A stretch of DNA of 64,000 nt. Source: Xylanivirga thermophila. Its GTDB lineage: Bacteria; Bacillota; Clostridia; Caldicoprobacterales; Xylanivirgaceae. The notes beneath the pieces are model-generated. The model was not told the DNA's origin. It searched no databases and worked only from the letters and a program-made list of their open reading frames with translations. This document shows, in pieces, positions 1-8,999 of this stretch. Position numbers and translations under genes: made by a program. The DNA lies in assembly GCF_004138105.1 (NCBI RefSeq), contig NZ_RXHQ01000014.1:1-64000 (forward strand), in the 5' to 3' direction. Within the stretch, counting starts at the first letter, position 1. The number at the start of each line of letters is the position of its first letter.

Positions 1-163
1 GAGCGTAGCGAAGTGCATTTTAGGCTTGACAACTTTGCTAAATGGTAAAATTTAAGATATTTTTCTTAATTATTATAGCGATTGACTTTCTGGAAGAAAA
101 AGGTGCCAATAAAAACTTGACACACACTTCCATAATTGCTTAGTTGATTTACATATACAAATG
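1..163 (+). promoter_or_regulatory. CRISPR leader
   Basis: This AT-rich, non-coding stretch lies directly upstream of the first repeat. The repeats end in ATTGAAAT/C, the usual 5' handle end of type I/III crRNAs, so the array should be transcribed left to right and this side should be the leader. TTGACA at 117-122 could be a -35 element. No cas gene is visible, so the leader probably continues to the left or the cas genes lie outside the window. Confidence 0.6.
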
Positions 164-2036
164 GTGTAACCTATACATAGGATGTATTGAAATAAGTATA
201 ACGTGGCATAGCTTTAAAACAATTCGAGTGTAACCTATACATAGGATGTATTGAAATGCATTTAGAGACTGTGGGTTAATCTCTACATCTAATGTGTAAC
301 CTATACATAGGATGTATTGAAATATCAATGGAAGGGGAGAATGTTTCCATATCTTTTAGTGTAACCTATACATAGGATGTATTGAAATCCCTTGATGTCT
401 AAGTCTTGCCTGTCGCTCCACATCGTGTAACCTATACATAGGATGTATTGAAATCTTGCAACTGTTTCCAAATCTGGCGAATTAATATAGTGTAACCTAT
501 ACATAGGATGTATTGAAATCTAATCGTAAACATATTTAACGGTGGGGATGTGCCGGTGTAACCTATACATAGGATGTATTGAAATACTCGACACCTGCAA
601 TATCTGTGTCTTTTGTAAATAGTGTAACCTATACATAGGATGTATTGAAATTATAAACTTGTGGAAAGCGCCTTAACCTTTGATAGGTGTAACCTATACA
701 TAGGATGTATTGAAATAATGTAGTGCGGTGCATGTCCACACCGATTATATAAGTGTAACCTATACATAGGATGTATTGAAATCTGATTCTTTAAGGGAAG
801 AAGCCAAAAAAGTAGGAAGTGTAACCTATACATAGGATGTATTGAAATTGTGCAAGAATGAGAATGTTTCAATCGGAAGGATTCGTGTAACCTATACATA
901 GGATGTATTGAAATGCATGTAGCCCTAGACGGTGAAGGCCCTATTGATATGTGTAACCTATACATAGGATGTATTGAAATATGAAGTCTTTTACCACTAC
1001 GAATCTCCCATATACTGTGTAACCTATACATAGGATGTATTGAAATACAAATGTAGTTAGCGTGGATGCAGATGCAGATTTAGTGTAACCTATACATAGG
1101 ATGTATTGAAATATGAAAAATCTAAAGAAATGGTTAAGGGTATAAATGTGTAACCTATACATAGGATGTATTGAAATTTGATACTAGAGCAAGATTTATG
1201 TTTGGTAGAGAGCGTGTAACCTATACATAGGATGTATTGAAATACACTAGAAAGCCGAGTATCTACAGCAGAGCAAAAAGTGTAACCTATACATAGGATG
1301 TATTGAAATACTCCATTCTTTAAAGGAAATATTTGCGTTTTCTTGGTGTAACCTATACATAGGATGTATTGAAATATTTTTCGATGTCCTTTTCTAAGAA
1401 TACGTTTTGTTGTGTAACCTATACATAGGATGTATTGAAATATAGTTCTGTACCTTCTACTATATTAAATACCCACTGTGTAACCTATACATAGGATGTA
1501 TTGAAACAAGGTGGTGACTAGAGCAGATGGGTGCTGAAATGTAGTGTAACCTATACATAGGATGTATTGAAACATGCTATTAGACCAAACCAACCCGTTA
1601 TATAAGTTAGTGTAACCTATACATAGGATGTATTGAAACACATTTGACTTTATTCCCAGATGGTAAGTGGGTTACGTGTAACCTATACATAGGATGTATT
1701 GAAACGGGAATCTAAAACATATAAGAAAGTTAGACAATGCTGTGTAACCTATACATAGGATGTATTGAAACTAATCTCACCAAATACGGCCGCTTTATCA
1801 TCCCATTGTGTAACCTATACATAGGATGTATTGAAACTAAATTTAAACGAGATTTAGCAGAAGGCACATATAAAGTGTAACCTATACATAGGATGTATTG
1901 AAACTTTACTGTTTTTAATGGACTGCAATCAAAATTGTTAGTGTAACCTATACATAGGATGTATTGAAATGGATGAAAGTACAACCTTTTAGCATAAGGT
2001 GTATTGGTGTAACCTATACATAGGATGTATTGAAAT
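164..2036 (+). CRISPR. CRISPR array, 29 repeats and 28 spacers
   Basis: There are 29 copies of a 30-bp repeat that begins GTGTAACC, contains the hairpin-forming core CCTATACATAGG and ends ATTGAAAT or ATTGAAAC. Repeats start at 164, 228, 294, 359 and then every 65-67 bp to 2007. Spacers are 34-37 bp and all appear different. The core makes a short stem, and the GAAAC-type end is typical of clostridial type I-B (or III) arrays. Only the last base varies: repeats 1-20 end in T, 21-27 end in C, 28-29 end in T. No cas genes lie in the window, so the subtype is inferred from the repeat alone. Confidence 0.98.
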
Positions 2037-2166
2037 ATTTATTATGATTGCTCTTAATATTATTTTGCTGGTCTTTTCCTTCTAGATTATTTCCAGTATG
2101 CCGGTCTTTTATGTTTTAAATATCGGACAGTTTAATATTTTATCTTATCCATAATTATCAAAATGC

Positions 2167-2285
2167 TATAATAGCAGGTATATTTATAGCAAAGCTACTT
2201 TATAAAATAAAAGTTTGTAACAAACGACAAGTTTCAACATAATATGTATTAGGGGAAACCCACTTTTTAAGGAAGGAGTGCTATT
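2167..2285 (+). promoter_or_regulatory. promoter and RBS region of the cysteine-rich gene
   Basis: The AT-rich spacer after the array has a TATAAT box at 2167-2172 and a second candidate, CATAAT, at about 2240, which could also fit a sporulation sigma factor. A strong ribosome site (AAGGAAGGAG) precedes the ATG at 2286. Which promoter is used cannot be decided from sequence. Confidence 0.35.
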
Positions 2286-3056
2286 ATGGCAGATTTAGAT
2301 AAATCCATGGAGAATATAAAAGAATCTAGTGAGCAAATAGCTAGTTCTTTAAATGATAAAGAAGAGTCCATTCATACAGTTAAGCCTGAAGTTTTATCTG
2401 AGATAAAAGAAGCTTTAGAGGATAAAGTAATAGCTGAATATGTAAGTGAGGACTTGAACGAAAGTGAAAAAATAGAGTTGAAAGGCTGTAGATGTGGTGA
2501 TCCACAACAAAATCAAGAGACTCCTCAAGCATGTAGCAGGCTCGCTAATTTTTGCTGTATAAGGGATATTCCTGATGGATTGACGATAAGTTCTAGAATA
2601 ACTGATTTTAGAGTGGTATATGATCCAAGGGGATTGAGATGCTGTGTTGAAGAAACCAATATGGATGTTACTCCGCCCACTGGATGCTCAGATTTAGAAA
2701 TTCCAGTATTTGCAGTTCGTGTAGTCGGATGTATCCCTGTCAATATCAGTTTGTTAGCTTTTGAAAGCCGTTGTGGTGTTAATTTAGTTCCCTCTCCCTC
2801 TCAGGACAATAGAGTAGCGCTATGTTGCAAAACAACTGTTTGTGTTGACAATGTAATCTGTTATAGGGGTACACGAGCTCAGGCAGAAGCAGCATGTGCC
2901 TCAATTCGATCTAGCATCGCCTCAAATCCATGTACTAATGTTCCATTGGTATCTGCTGCGGCTCAAGCTTTTACTGTACCATTTGGTGCATGTTTTGATA
3001 GACCTAGGGTCTTGGCATTTACGGGGACATTTAGATTGCCTGCTTGCCCAGCATAA
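2286..3056 (+). CDS. cysteine-rich protein of unknown function, possibly spore-surface
   Basis: I do not recognise the family. The 256-residue product starts with an acidic, lysine/glutamate-rich, probably helical segment (residues about 1-65) and continues as a cysteine-rich region with about 18 Cys, several paired (FCC, RCC, LCC). There is no signal peptide and no membrane segment. A charged N-terminus followed by a Cys-rich beta-type region resembles clostridial spore coat or exosporium proteins, which cross-link through disulfides; that assignment is inference. The gene stands alone, with a strong RBS and its own terminator. Codon use fits the AT-rich chromosome. Confidence 0.75.
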   Translation: MADLDKSMENIKESSEQIASSLNDKEESIHTVKPEVLSEIKEALEDKVIAEYVSEDLNESEKIELKGCRCGDPQQNQETPQACSRLANFCCIRDIPDGLTISSRITDFRVVYDPRGLRCCVEETNMDVTPPTGCSDLEIPVFAVRVVGCIPVNISLLAFESRCGVNLVPSPSQDNRVALCCKTTVCVDNVICYRGTRAQAEAACASIRSSIASNPCTNVPLVSAAAQAFTVPFGACFDRPRVLAFTGTFRLPACPA

Positions 3057-3068
3057 AATTTATCAAAG

Positions 3069-3117
3069 GCTGTATCAAACTAGGAATTAATTTCTAGCTC
3101 GATGCAGCTATTTTTTT
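3069..3117 (+). terminator. intrinsic terminator
   Basis: GCTGTATC (3069-3076) pairs with GATGCAGC (3101-3108), with an inner CTAG/CTAG stem, followed by a run of seven T. It ends the cysteine-rich gene transcript. Confidence 0.85.
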
Positions 3118-3196
3118 ATATTTTAAATGAATATTAGGATATGTTATACTACAAATAATAATATTATAAACTAATAGATATTGAGGTAAGGTGGAT

Positions 3197-4435
3197 ATGA
3201 TTAAAGAAAGAAAACATGTAATCGTTATAGGTGGTGGGGCATCTGGTATGGTAGCAGCTATCTCAGCAAAGAGACAAGGAGCTGATGTTACAATACTAGA
3301 GAGAAATCCTCGAGTTGGAAAAAAGATACTTGCTACAGGAAATGGCAGATGTAATTTTACTAATATAAACACAGATATCAATTATTATAATGGTAATAAT
3401 CCCAAATTTGCATATAGTGCATTATCCCAGTTTAGCGTTAACAATACTATTGATTTTTTTGAAAAGCTTGGAATAGCCCATAAAGTAGAGGATTTGGGTA
3501 AGGTATTTCCCATGTCAGATCAGGCGTCAAGTATTTTAGATGTATTATTATATGAATTAAATGAAATAGGGATTAGAGTAATATGCAATGCCTATGTTAA
3601 AAATATAGTAAAAGGTAATAAAGGATTTACAATTGAATTAGAGGATGGTTCGGTGTTTAAAGGAGATAGGGTAATTATAGCAGTAGGGGGTAAAGCTATG
3701 CCATCTACTGGTTCAGATGGTAATGGGTTTGAATTGGCGTCAAAATTAGGACATTCTGTTATAGACGTTTTCCCTGCTCTGGTTCAATTAAAACTTGAAG
3801 GATCATTTTTTAAGCAGATCCAGGGAGTTAAGTTTGTGGGTACGGCTGAAATCCTATATAATAATAGATCATTGGCAAAAGATAGGGGAGATATACTATT
3901 TGCCAATTATGGAATATCAGGTCCTCCTATCCTTCAAATTAGCAGAAAAGCGGGAGAGATCCTCAAAAATAACAAAAAGGCTATATTAAAGATAACAATT
4001 ATTGATACAATTTCCCAAGGGGAACTTAGAGATATTATAATACGGCGATTTAAAAACAACCCTAAAAAGACGGTGGAATTTAGTCTTGTTGGTCTTATAA
4101 ATAAAAGGCTTATTCCTGTGGTATTAAAAGAAGCAGGAATAACCAATCTCAAGTGTCCGGTTGCAAATATTTCCAATAAAGAGATTGATAATATAGTAAA
4201 AATATTAACGGATTGGAGATTTGAGGTAATAGGTACAAAAAGTTGGCCTAGTGCCCAGGTAACCGCAGGTGGTGTTAATACAAAGGAGATAGATCCAAAC
4301 ACTATGGAATCAAAAATAATGGAAGGTGTATTTTTTGCAGGTGAAATAATAGATATAGATGGACAATGCGGTGGATTCAATCTACAATGGGCGTGGTCGT
4401 CTGGATTTATTGCGGGACAGAATGCAGCATTGTAA
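3197..4435 (+). CDS. HI0933-family NAD(P)/FAD-dependent oxidoreductase
   Basis: This 412-residue flavoprotein belongs to the HI0933/BaiN-like family. The N-terminus holds a dinucleotide-binding GGGASGMVAA motif, then GNGRCNFTN, which is diagnostic of the family; the C-terminus has AGGVNTKEID and GQCGGFNLQWAWSSG, the second FAD-contacting segment. The physiological substrate is unknown for most members; the bile-acid enzyme BaiN is a relative. I chose ATG 3197 because GAGGT (3183-3187) is well spaced for it; a GTG at 3191 is in frame. It is followed 16 bp later by another FAD protein, so the two are probably co-transcribed. Confidence 0.93.
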   Translation: MIKERKHVIVIGGGASGMVAAISAKRQGADVTILERNPRVGKKILATGNGRCNFTNINTDINYYNGNNPKFAYSALSQFSVNNTIDFFEKLGIAHKVEDLGKVFPMSDQASSILDVLLYELNEIGIRVICNAYVKNIVKGNKGFTIELEDGSVFKGDRVIIAVGGKAMPSTGSDGNGFELASKLGHSVIDVFPALVQLKLEGSFFKQIQGVKFVGTAEILYNNRSLAKDRGDILFANYGISGPPILQISRKAGEILKNNKKAILKITIIDTISQGELRDIIIRRFKNNPKKTVEFSLVGLINKRLIPVVLKEAGITNLKCPVANISNKEIDNIVKILTDWRFEVIGTKSWPSAQVTAGGVNTKEIDPNTMESKIMEGVFFAGEIIDIDGQCGGFNLQWAWSSGFIAGQNAAL

Positions 4436-4451
4436 AATTGGAGGTAGATAA

Positions 4452-6065
4452 ATGATTAGGCTTTCAAATATAAAGATTAGTTTAAAGAAAATTAACGACA
4501 ATAGGGATGAATTAGATCTTATAAGGCAAGCGGTATTAAAAAAACTCGGTATTAATGAAAAAGAACTTATTGGCTATGAAATATTTAAAAGATCCATTGA
4601 TGCTAGGAAAAAAGATGACTTATACTACGTATATACGATTGATGTTAAAACACACAATGAGCAAAGGATACTCAGAAATCATAATCGTAAGGGAGTGATA
4701 AAAACTCCAGATATGGCTTACGAAGGTGTCAAGTTCGGGGAAGATAAGATGTCCTATCGTCCCGTGATCATAGGTATGGGGCCTGCAGGTCTTTTTGCTG
4801 GGTTAACCCTTTCAAAACTGGGTTATAGACCCATAATTCTTGAACGGGGAGAGGATGTTGATGCCAGAACTGATAAGATAGGTAATTTTTTGAGGGAAGG
4901 AATCCTTGATCCTGATAGCAATGTACAATTTGGAGAAGGGGGAGCAGGGACTTTTTCAGATGGCAAACTTACTACCCTTATAAATGATAAAAGATGTAGA
5001 TTGGTATTGAATGAATTTGTAAAAGCAGGTGCACCGGAAGAAATATTATATATCAATAAGCCACATATTGGCACAGATATATTAAAATCCGTAATAAAGA
5101 CCATTAGGCAAAGGATTATTGAAAATGGGGGAGAAGTAAGATTTAATGCTAAGGTAACAGATTTTATCATAGAGGATGATAAGCTAGAAGGTGTAATAAT
5201 AAATGATTGTGAGAAGTTAGCATGTAATACTGCTTTGCTGGGAATAGGGCATAGTGCTCGTGATACTTTTCAAATCCTTTACAAGCGGGGGGTTCATATA
5301 ACTCAAAAGCCGTTTTCAATTGGGGTAAGGATAGAGCATCCTCAGCATTTTATAGACATGGCTCAGTATTGCAGTTTTGCAAGGCATCCATGTCTTTGGG
5401 CAGCAGACTATAAGTTATCCTATCATTCAAAGAATGGACGATCAGCCTATACTTTTTGCATGTGTCCCGGAGGTTATGTAATAGCTGCTGCATCAGAGGA
5501 TGGAGGAGTTGTTACAAATGGCATGAGTAAATATGCACGGGATGGAGAAAATGCCAATTCCGCTTTACTTGTAGGTGTAACACCAAATGACTTTGGCAGC
5601 TCTCATCCTTTGGCAGGGGTTGAATTTCAAAGGAGATGGGAACGGGCGGCTTATAAAATTTCAGGGGAAAATTATAGTGCACCGGTTCAGCTTATAGGGG
5701 ATTTTCTTAAAGACAGGCCTAGTACGCAGTTTGGATCTGTAGAACCAACATATAAACCGGGTGTAAAATTTGTAGAGTTAAAATATTGCTTACCCGACTA
5801 CGTAATAGCAACTATGAAAGAGGCCATTGTATATTTTGATGCAAAGATTAAAGGGTTTAACATGTCAGATGGCATTTTGACAGGTGTTGAGACAAGGAGT
5901 TCTTCTCCCATTCGAATAAATAGGGATGATGAGTACTTATCCAATATATCTGGTTTATATCCTATAGGAGAAGGTGCAGGCTATGCAGGAGGTATAATGT
6001 CATCGGCAGTTGACGGAATAAGGGTAGCAGAAAATATTGTATCTAAATATGCATCTTTTGTATAA
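4452..6065 (+). CDS. FAD-dependent dehydrogenase (COG2509-like)
   Basis: The 537-residue product matches the uncharacterised FAD-dependent dehydrogenases. It has an N-terminal alpha/beta domain (about 1-95), then an FAD-binding Rossmann motif GMGPAGLFAG, FGEGGAGTFSDGKL in the middle and IGEGAGYAGGIMSSAVDG near the C-terminus. The full length fits the family. The substrate is not known. It lies 16 bp after another flavoprotein gene with a GGAGG site (4441-4445), so they form a two-gene operon, probably for redox housekeeping. Confidence 0.92.
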   Translation: MIRLSNIKISLKKINDNRDELDLIRQAVLKKLGINEKELIGYEIFKRSIDARKKDDLYYVYTIDVKTHNEQRILRNHNRKGVIKTPDMAYEGVKFGEDKMSYRPVIIGMGPAGLFAGLTLSKLGYRPIILERGEDVDARTDKIGNFLREGILDPDSNVQFGEGGAGTFSDGKLTTLINDKRCRLVLNEFVKAGAPEEILYINKPHIGTDILKSVIKTIRQRIIENGGEVRFNAKVTDFIIEDDKLEGVIINDCEKLACNTALLGIGHSARDTFQILYKRGVHITQKPFSIGVRIEHPQHFIDMAQYCSFARHPCLWAADYKLSYHSKNGRSAYTFCMCPGGYVIAAASEDGGVVTNGMSKYARDGENANSALLVGVTPNDFGSSHPLAGVEFQRRWERAAYKISGENYSAPVQLIGDFLKDRPSTQFGSVEPTYKPGVKFVELKYCLPDYVIATMKEAIVYFDAKIKGFNMSDGILTGVETRSSSPIRINRDDEYLSNISGLYPIGEGAGYAGGIMSSAVDGIRVAENIVSKYASFV

Positions 6066-6128
6066 AAAATATTACTGCATCCCCTATTGACAATATCAAT
6101 GTCAGGGTTTACTATAGTTTTGTAGTAT

Positions 6129-6204
6129 GGGGATGTAGTTCAGTTGGGAGAACGCTGCATTCGCATTGCAGGGGTCGTGGGTTCGACTCCCATCATCTCC
6201 ACCA
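6129..6204 (+). tRNA. tRNA-Ala (anticodon CGC)
   Basis: A 76-nt cloverleaf. The acceptor stem GGGGATG pairs with CATCTCC, the anticodon stem CTGCA/TGCAG encloses the loop TTCGCAT giving anticodon CGC (codon GCG), the T arm contains GGGTTCGACTCCC, and the encoded CCA end is at 6202-6204. It sits at the edge between chromosome-like DNA and the mosaic of mobile remnants, a typical position for an integration hot spot, but no repeated copy of its 3' end was found to the right. Confidence 0.97.
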
Positions 6205-6260
6205 GAAGATTAGGTCAAAATAGATGCAGGGCTGAAAAACCCAGTATTTATGCGGCCTGA

Positions 6261-6297
6261 CGAGGGTTTTGAATGAGAAATTCAGAACCCTCGTTTT
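6261..6297 (+). terminator. intrinsic terminator after tRNA-Ala
   Basis: A 14-bp stem, CGAGGGTTTTGAAT with ATTCAGAACCCTCG (one G-U pair), has a five-base loop and is followed by five T. It ends the tRNA transcript. Confidence 0.9.
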
Positions 6298-6405
6298 TCA
6301 TAGATGCACTCTACTTTTTTAGAAGAAAGTGGGATGTTTCTTTTTTTAGGCCGGAATCAATCCGGCAGACAATTTCATAAAGCCAATACCCTGTAGGGCA
6401 ATTTA

Positions 6406-6592
6406 AAGCGGCTGTGTTCTTCGTAACTGAAAAACAAAGCCGCTTTTTTGTTGCCTGAAATCAAAAAGAAAGGATAGATGCACCATGAAAACTGAACTGC
6501 AAACCCTGCGGCTATTCAGCCCCCTCTTTCCCCGCATCTACAGAAGAAATGAATGTGGCGATATTCAAAATAATCTGGAGGATTTTAAGTGA
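6406..6592 (+). pseudogene. relic of the ICE left-end gene with its hairpin leader
   Basis: ATG 6485 opens 35 codons that clearly match the start of the gene at 14196: both read LRLFSPLFP followed by IYR, and both continue through GDI. Here the frame diverges after GDI and stops at 6590-6592. Upstream lies a leader like those of the ICE: a hairpin AAGCGGCT (6406-6413)/AGCCGCTT with a T run, then an A-rich AAAGAAAGG ribosome site. This is the broken left end of a second, older or deleted, related element next to the tRNA. Confidence 0.8.
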
Positions 6593-6612
6593 ATATGCAA
6601 ATATGTTTTTGT

Positions 6613-6894
6613 TTTCTTAGGCGATGAGCTTAGGGAAATTTTTGTTACGGGGCTTATGCCAAGAAGAAGTGGGGTGATCTTTATTAAGAAATCTGATAGA
6701 GAAAAATGACGCAATTATTGCAGACGGACACGGTTATGAAACATATCGTTGCCCCAAATGGGGTGAATTATATGGACATTTTTTTCATTCATATACATTA
6801 TCCAGATGGTAGCTTTGAAGTAGGATGCAAATGTACGAAATACAAATCGATCTTTGAAAGAGTTATAGAGAATATGGAAACACGAACTCCATAA
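6613..6894 (+). pseudogene. decayed small zinc-ribbon-like gene
   Basis: Reading in two frames gives segments such as GHGYETYRCPKWGELYG and then IHIHYPDGSFEV-CKCTKYK, as expected for a small protein with two Cys-x2-Cys knuckles that has suffered a frameshift near 6785 and Cys replacements (CPKW, CTKY). A 62-codon frame from 6706 covers only the second half. The original family is uncertain. It lies in the same debris field as the truncated ICE gene. Confidence 0.45.
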
Positions 6895-7414
6895 GTTGCA
6901 TTATTTCTTCGGGAGTCTTATCCATTCCACCTTCCGCCCACTTTAAGAGAATACTCAATAGGCCACCTGCGCTAAAAGCCATGGCATAGGACAATGCCTC
7001 GGTATTGTGAGCGAGTGGATGATTTCCTTTTATGATTTGAAAAACTTCAGGGAACAACCTTGAATATTGGTTCATAATAAATGGAAGCATTTCATTTCGT
7101 CTTAATAGTTCCAAGAAATTTCTATGCTCATACCAAAATTGAAAATAAAGCCTGATGGTAACAGCAAAGTGATGATCTGATTCTTGATTTAGTAATTGCA
7201 AAAATTCACTGAACAATTTATCCGTGTAGTATACTAAAATATCTTCTTTGGTCTCAAAAATGCGATAAAATGTTCGCCGGGATAAATCAGCTTTTGTCGC
7301 AATTTCTGTTATGCTTATGTTCTTAAATTCTTTTTCTTCCATTAAAACAAGCAAAGCGTTTGTTAACCATTCCCGGGACTGGATAGCAATAGGGTTAGTA
7401 ATTTCTTGTATCAT
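6863..7414 (-). CDS. TetR/AcrR-family transcriptional regulator
   Basis: The 183-residue protein starts with a TetR helix-turn-helix (residues about 12-58: ...ISITEIATKADLSRRTFYRIFETKEDIL) followed by a helical ligand or dimer domain. It is divergent from the EFR1 flavodoxin-ferredoxin gene, with a 140-bp spacer that holds perfect inverted repeats, so it probably represses that gene and itself. A GGAGG site precedes the ATG at 7414. Its 3' end overlaps the decayed gene on the other strand. Confidence 0.92.
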   Translation of the reverse strand: MIQEITNPIAIQSREWLTNALLVLMEEKEFKNISITEIATKADLSRRTFYRIFETKEDILVYYTDKLFSEFLQLLNQESDHHFAVTIRLYFQFWYEHRNFLELLRRNEMLPFIMNQYSRLFPEVFQIIKGNHPLAHNTEALSYAMAFSAGGLLSILLKWAEGGMDKTPEEIMQLMEFVFPYSL

Positions 7415-7454
7415 GAGCCGCCTCCTCTATTCAGTGTCACAAATCAGATGTTTT

Positions 7455-7533
7455 GTAGCACTTGTGCTGCGTACCTTGTCAATCTGTCTTAAATCAATTA
7501 TACTTAAAAATACAAAATGTCACAAGTGTGACA
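7455..7533. promoter_or_regulatory. divergent promoter with probable TetR operator
   Basis: TGTCACA-AG-TGTGACA (7518-7533) is a perfect 7-bp inverted repeat shortly before the EFR1 start. AGCAC-TT-GTGCT at about 7456-7467 is a second palindrome, and another TGTCACAA word lies at about 7435. A TetR dimer bound here would block both divergent promoters. Confidence 0.6.
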
Positions 7534-7554
7534 AGGATGGGAGGTGAAGATATT

Positions 7555-8406
7555 ATGCAGTCAGGTATGAAGAATAGAATCTTCTATTTTTCAGGAACTG
7601 GAAACAGCATGAGAGCAGCAATTGTTATTGCACAAGTGCTAGGGAATACTGAAATCATTTCTATGCGGTGCAATCCATCGGATGTTCCAGCTATCAATTC
7701 GGATATAGTTGGATTTGTTTTTCCAGTGTACCACTGGACTATATGTGAAGCCATACAGGAGTTTGTTTCTGATCTGGAAATCAATCCCAATGCCTATATT
7801 TTTGCTGTTTCAACACCCAGCTTTATCAACGGGTTTTCTTTTGAAGTACTGGATAAACTCCTAAAAGAGAAAGGTGCAAGATTGCAATACGGAAAAAGGA
7901 TATTTTCTGTTGCAAATCTCTGTATTGTTTATCCTCCATTTCCCTTTCCAAAACTGCGTGTTCCTGCAACAGAGCGGAAGATTGCAAAGATATCTGGCAT
8001 GATTCAGAAGAAAGCGACGAACACCTATGCGAAAGCTGGGTGGCTGACAAGGCTGATCTATCCGAAGATGATGCCGAAATATCGGGCTATACAAGCAGAA
8101 GTGGATAAAGGGTTTTCTGTTTCCGATGATTGTATTTCCTGTGGGATTTGCTCAAAAATTTGCCCGAAGAAAAATATTACAATGGAGAACTTACACCCCC
8201 TATTTTTGCATAATTGCAGTTGTTGTATGGCGTGTGTTTCTTTCTGTCCGGAAAAAGCAATCAAGTATCATTTACCGCCTGAACAGCTTGAAAAAATCAA
8301 TACACCATTTATGCGTATGATGAAACTTCCAGATAAAAGGAAGCTGTATCATAATCCGTATATATCAGCGAATGATCTAATGATAGACCAGAAATATATT
8401 GACTAA
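7555..8406 (+). CDS. EFR1-type flavodoxin/ferredoxin fusion protein
   Basis: The N-terminus is a flavodoxin-like FMN fold (FYFSGTGNSMRAA near residue 10); the C-terminus carries two 4Fe-4S clusters, CISCGICSKICPKK from about residue 193 and CSCCMACVSFCPEK from about residue 222. Proteins of this build are annotated as EFR1 family ferrodoxin and probably move electrons in the anaerobic cytoplasm; the partner is unknown. I chose ATG 7555 because GGGAGGTGA (7540-7547) precedes it. It is controlled in all likelihood by the divergent TetR gene. Confidence 0.9.
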   Translation: MQSGMKNRIFYFSGTGNSMRAAIVIAQVLGNTEIISMRCNPSDVPAINSDIVGFVFPVYHWTICEAIQEFVSDLEINPNAYIFAVSTPSFINGFSFEVLDKLLKEKGARLQYGKRIFSVANLCIVYPPFPFPKLRVPATERKIAKISGMIQKKATNTYAKAGWLTRLIYPKMMPKYRAIQAEVDKGFSVSDDCISCGICSKICPKKNITMENLHPLFLHNCSCCMACVSFCPEKAIKYHLPPEQLEKINTPFMRMMKLPDKRKLYHNPYISANDLMIDQKYID

Positions 8407-8670
8407 GAGTATCAACGTTTTCTCTCCTTCATCTTTTTGGGCTATTGGGGTCACCTCGGGAAATGGTGTCCGAAGTAGATGAACTAAAATTGAAAAAGCG
8501 ATGTCCACCCTCATGACGGTAAAAGAAAAAATAGTTGCTGCGCTGCGAAGGACACTTTGTTATATCTAAATGACAGATATTTACCATAGCGGCAGCTTTA
8601 AAATAATAATCAAAACTGTCGTTTATCTTTTTTAGAAAGGTATCCTGCCGCCAAGGAATAACCAGCTTGA
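8407..8670. other. intergenic stretch without recognisable gene
   Basis: No coding pattern, tRNA or clear terminator was found in this 260-bp stretch after the EFR1 gene. A reverse-strand frame runs through 8610-8942 but covers a repeat that is also present at 12562, so I do not regard it as a gene. Confidence 0.5.
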
Positions 8671-8890
8671 AGCGTCATCATTATTATCCACTCAAGGCAC
8701 GTTGAGAGTATAATTCTGATGACGTATTGTGGTTCGGAAAGCAAGAAATAGAAGTTGACCACAACATGTAGTGGTTTGAAGACGAAATAAGGGTCAAAAA
8801 ACGGTAGAAGAACACCGTTTTTTGACCCTTGAAAATAGGCTAAAATATAGATGACATTGGATAATTTGAGTGATGGCAAGGACAAAAGTA
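8671..8890. repeat. MITE-like palindromic repeat, copy A
   Basis: This matches 12562-12725. Shared landmarks in order are CATCATTATTATCC, CTCAAGGCACGTT, GATGACGTATT, AAAATATAGATGACATTGG and ATAATTTGAGTGATG. The outer parts form an imperfect inverted repeat. This copy carries an extra internal hairpin at 8789-8830 with a 17-bp perfect stem and an 8-base loop, absent from the other copy. There is no transposase, so it resembles a non-autonomous MITE or a mobile RNA-like element. Confidence 0.65.
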
Positions 8891-8999
8891 GGAAAATCAG
8901 GTTGATAAATGAATGGTTGAATAAGATACTATAGATGAACATCAGTAGATAAGTGTGAAGCTAAGATTCCCTAAATAATTTATATTGATTTAGAATGAA

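Noticed and set aside
1-163. cas genes on either strand near the array
   Set aside because: No coding frame of any Cas family is seen in the window; the genes at 3197 and 4452 are flavoproteins.
651-1984. Reverse-strand reading frames with repeated MYRLH/FQYILCIGYT peptides
   Set aside because: They are translations of the CRISPR repeats (the repeat length is a multiple of three) and not proteins.
6185-6204. tRNA-Ala 3' end as the attachment site of the present ICE
   Set aside because: No second copy of the tRNA end was found near 58300-58460, and the element uses large serine recombinases, which normally do not need tRNA ends.
8610-8942. Reverse-strand 110-codon hydrophobic frame
   Set aside because: It spans the MITE-like repeat copy A and its hairpin, has no ribosome site and is not kept in copy B.
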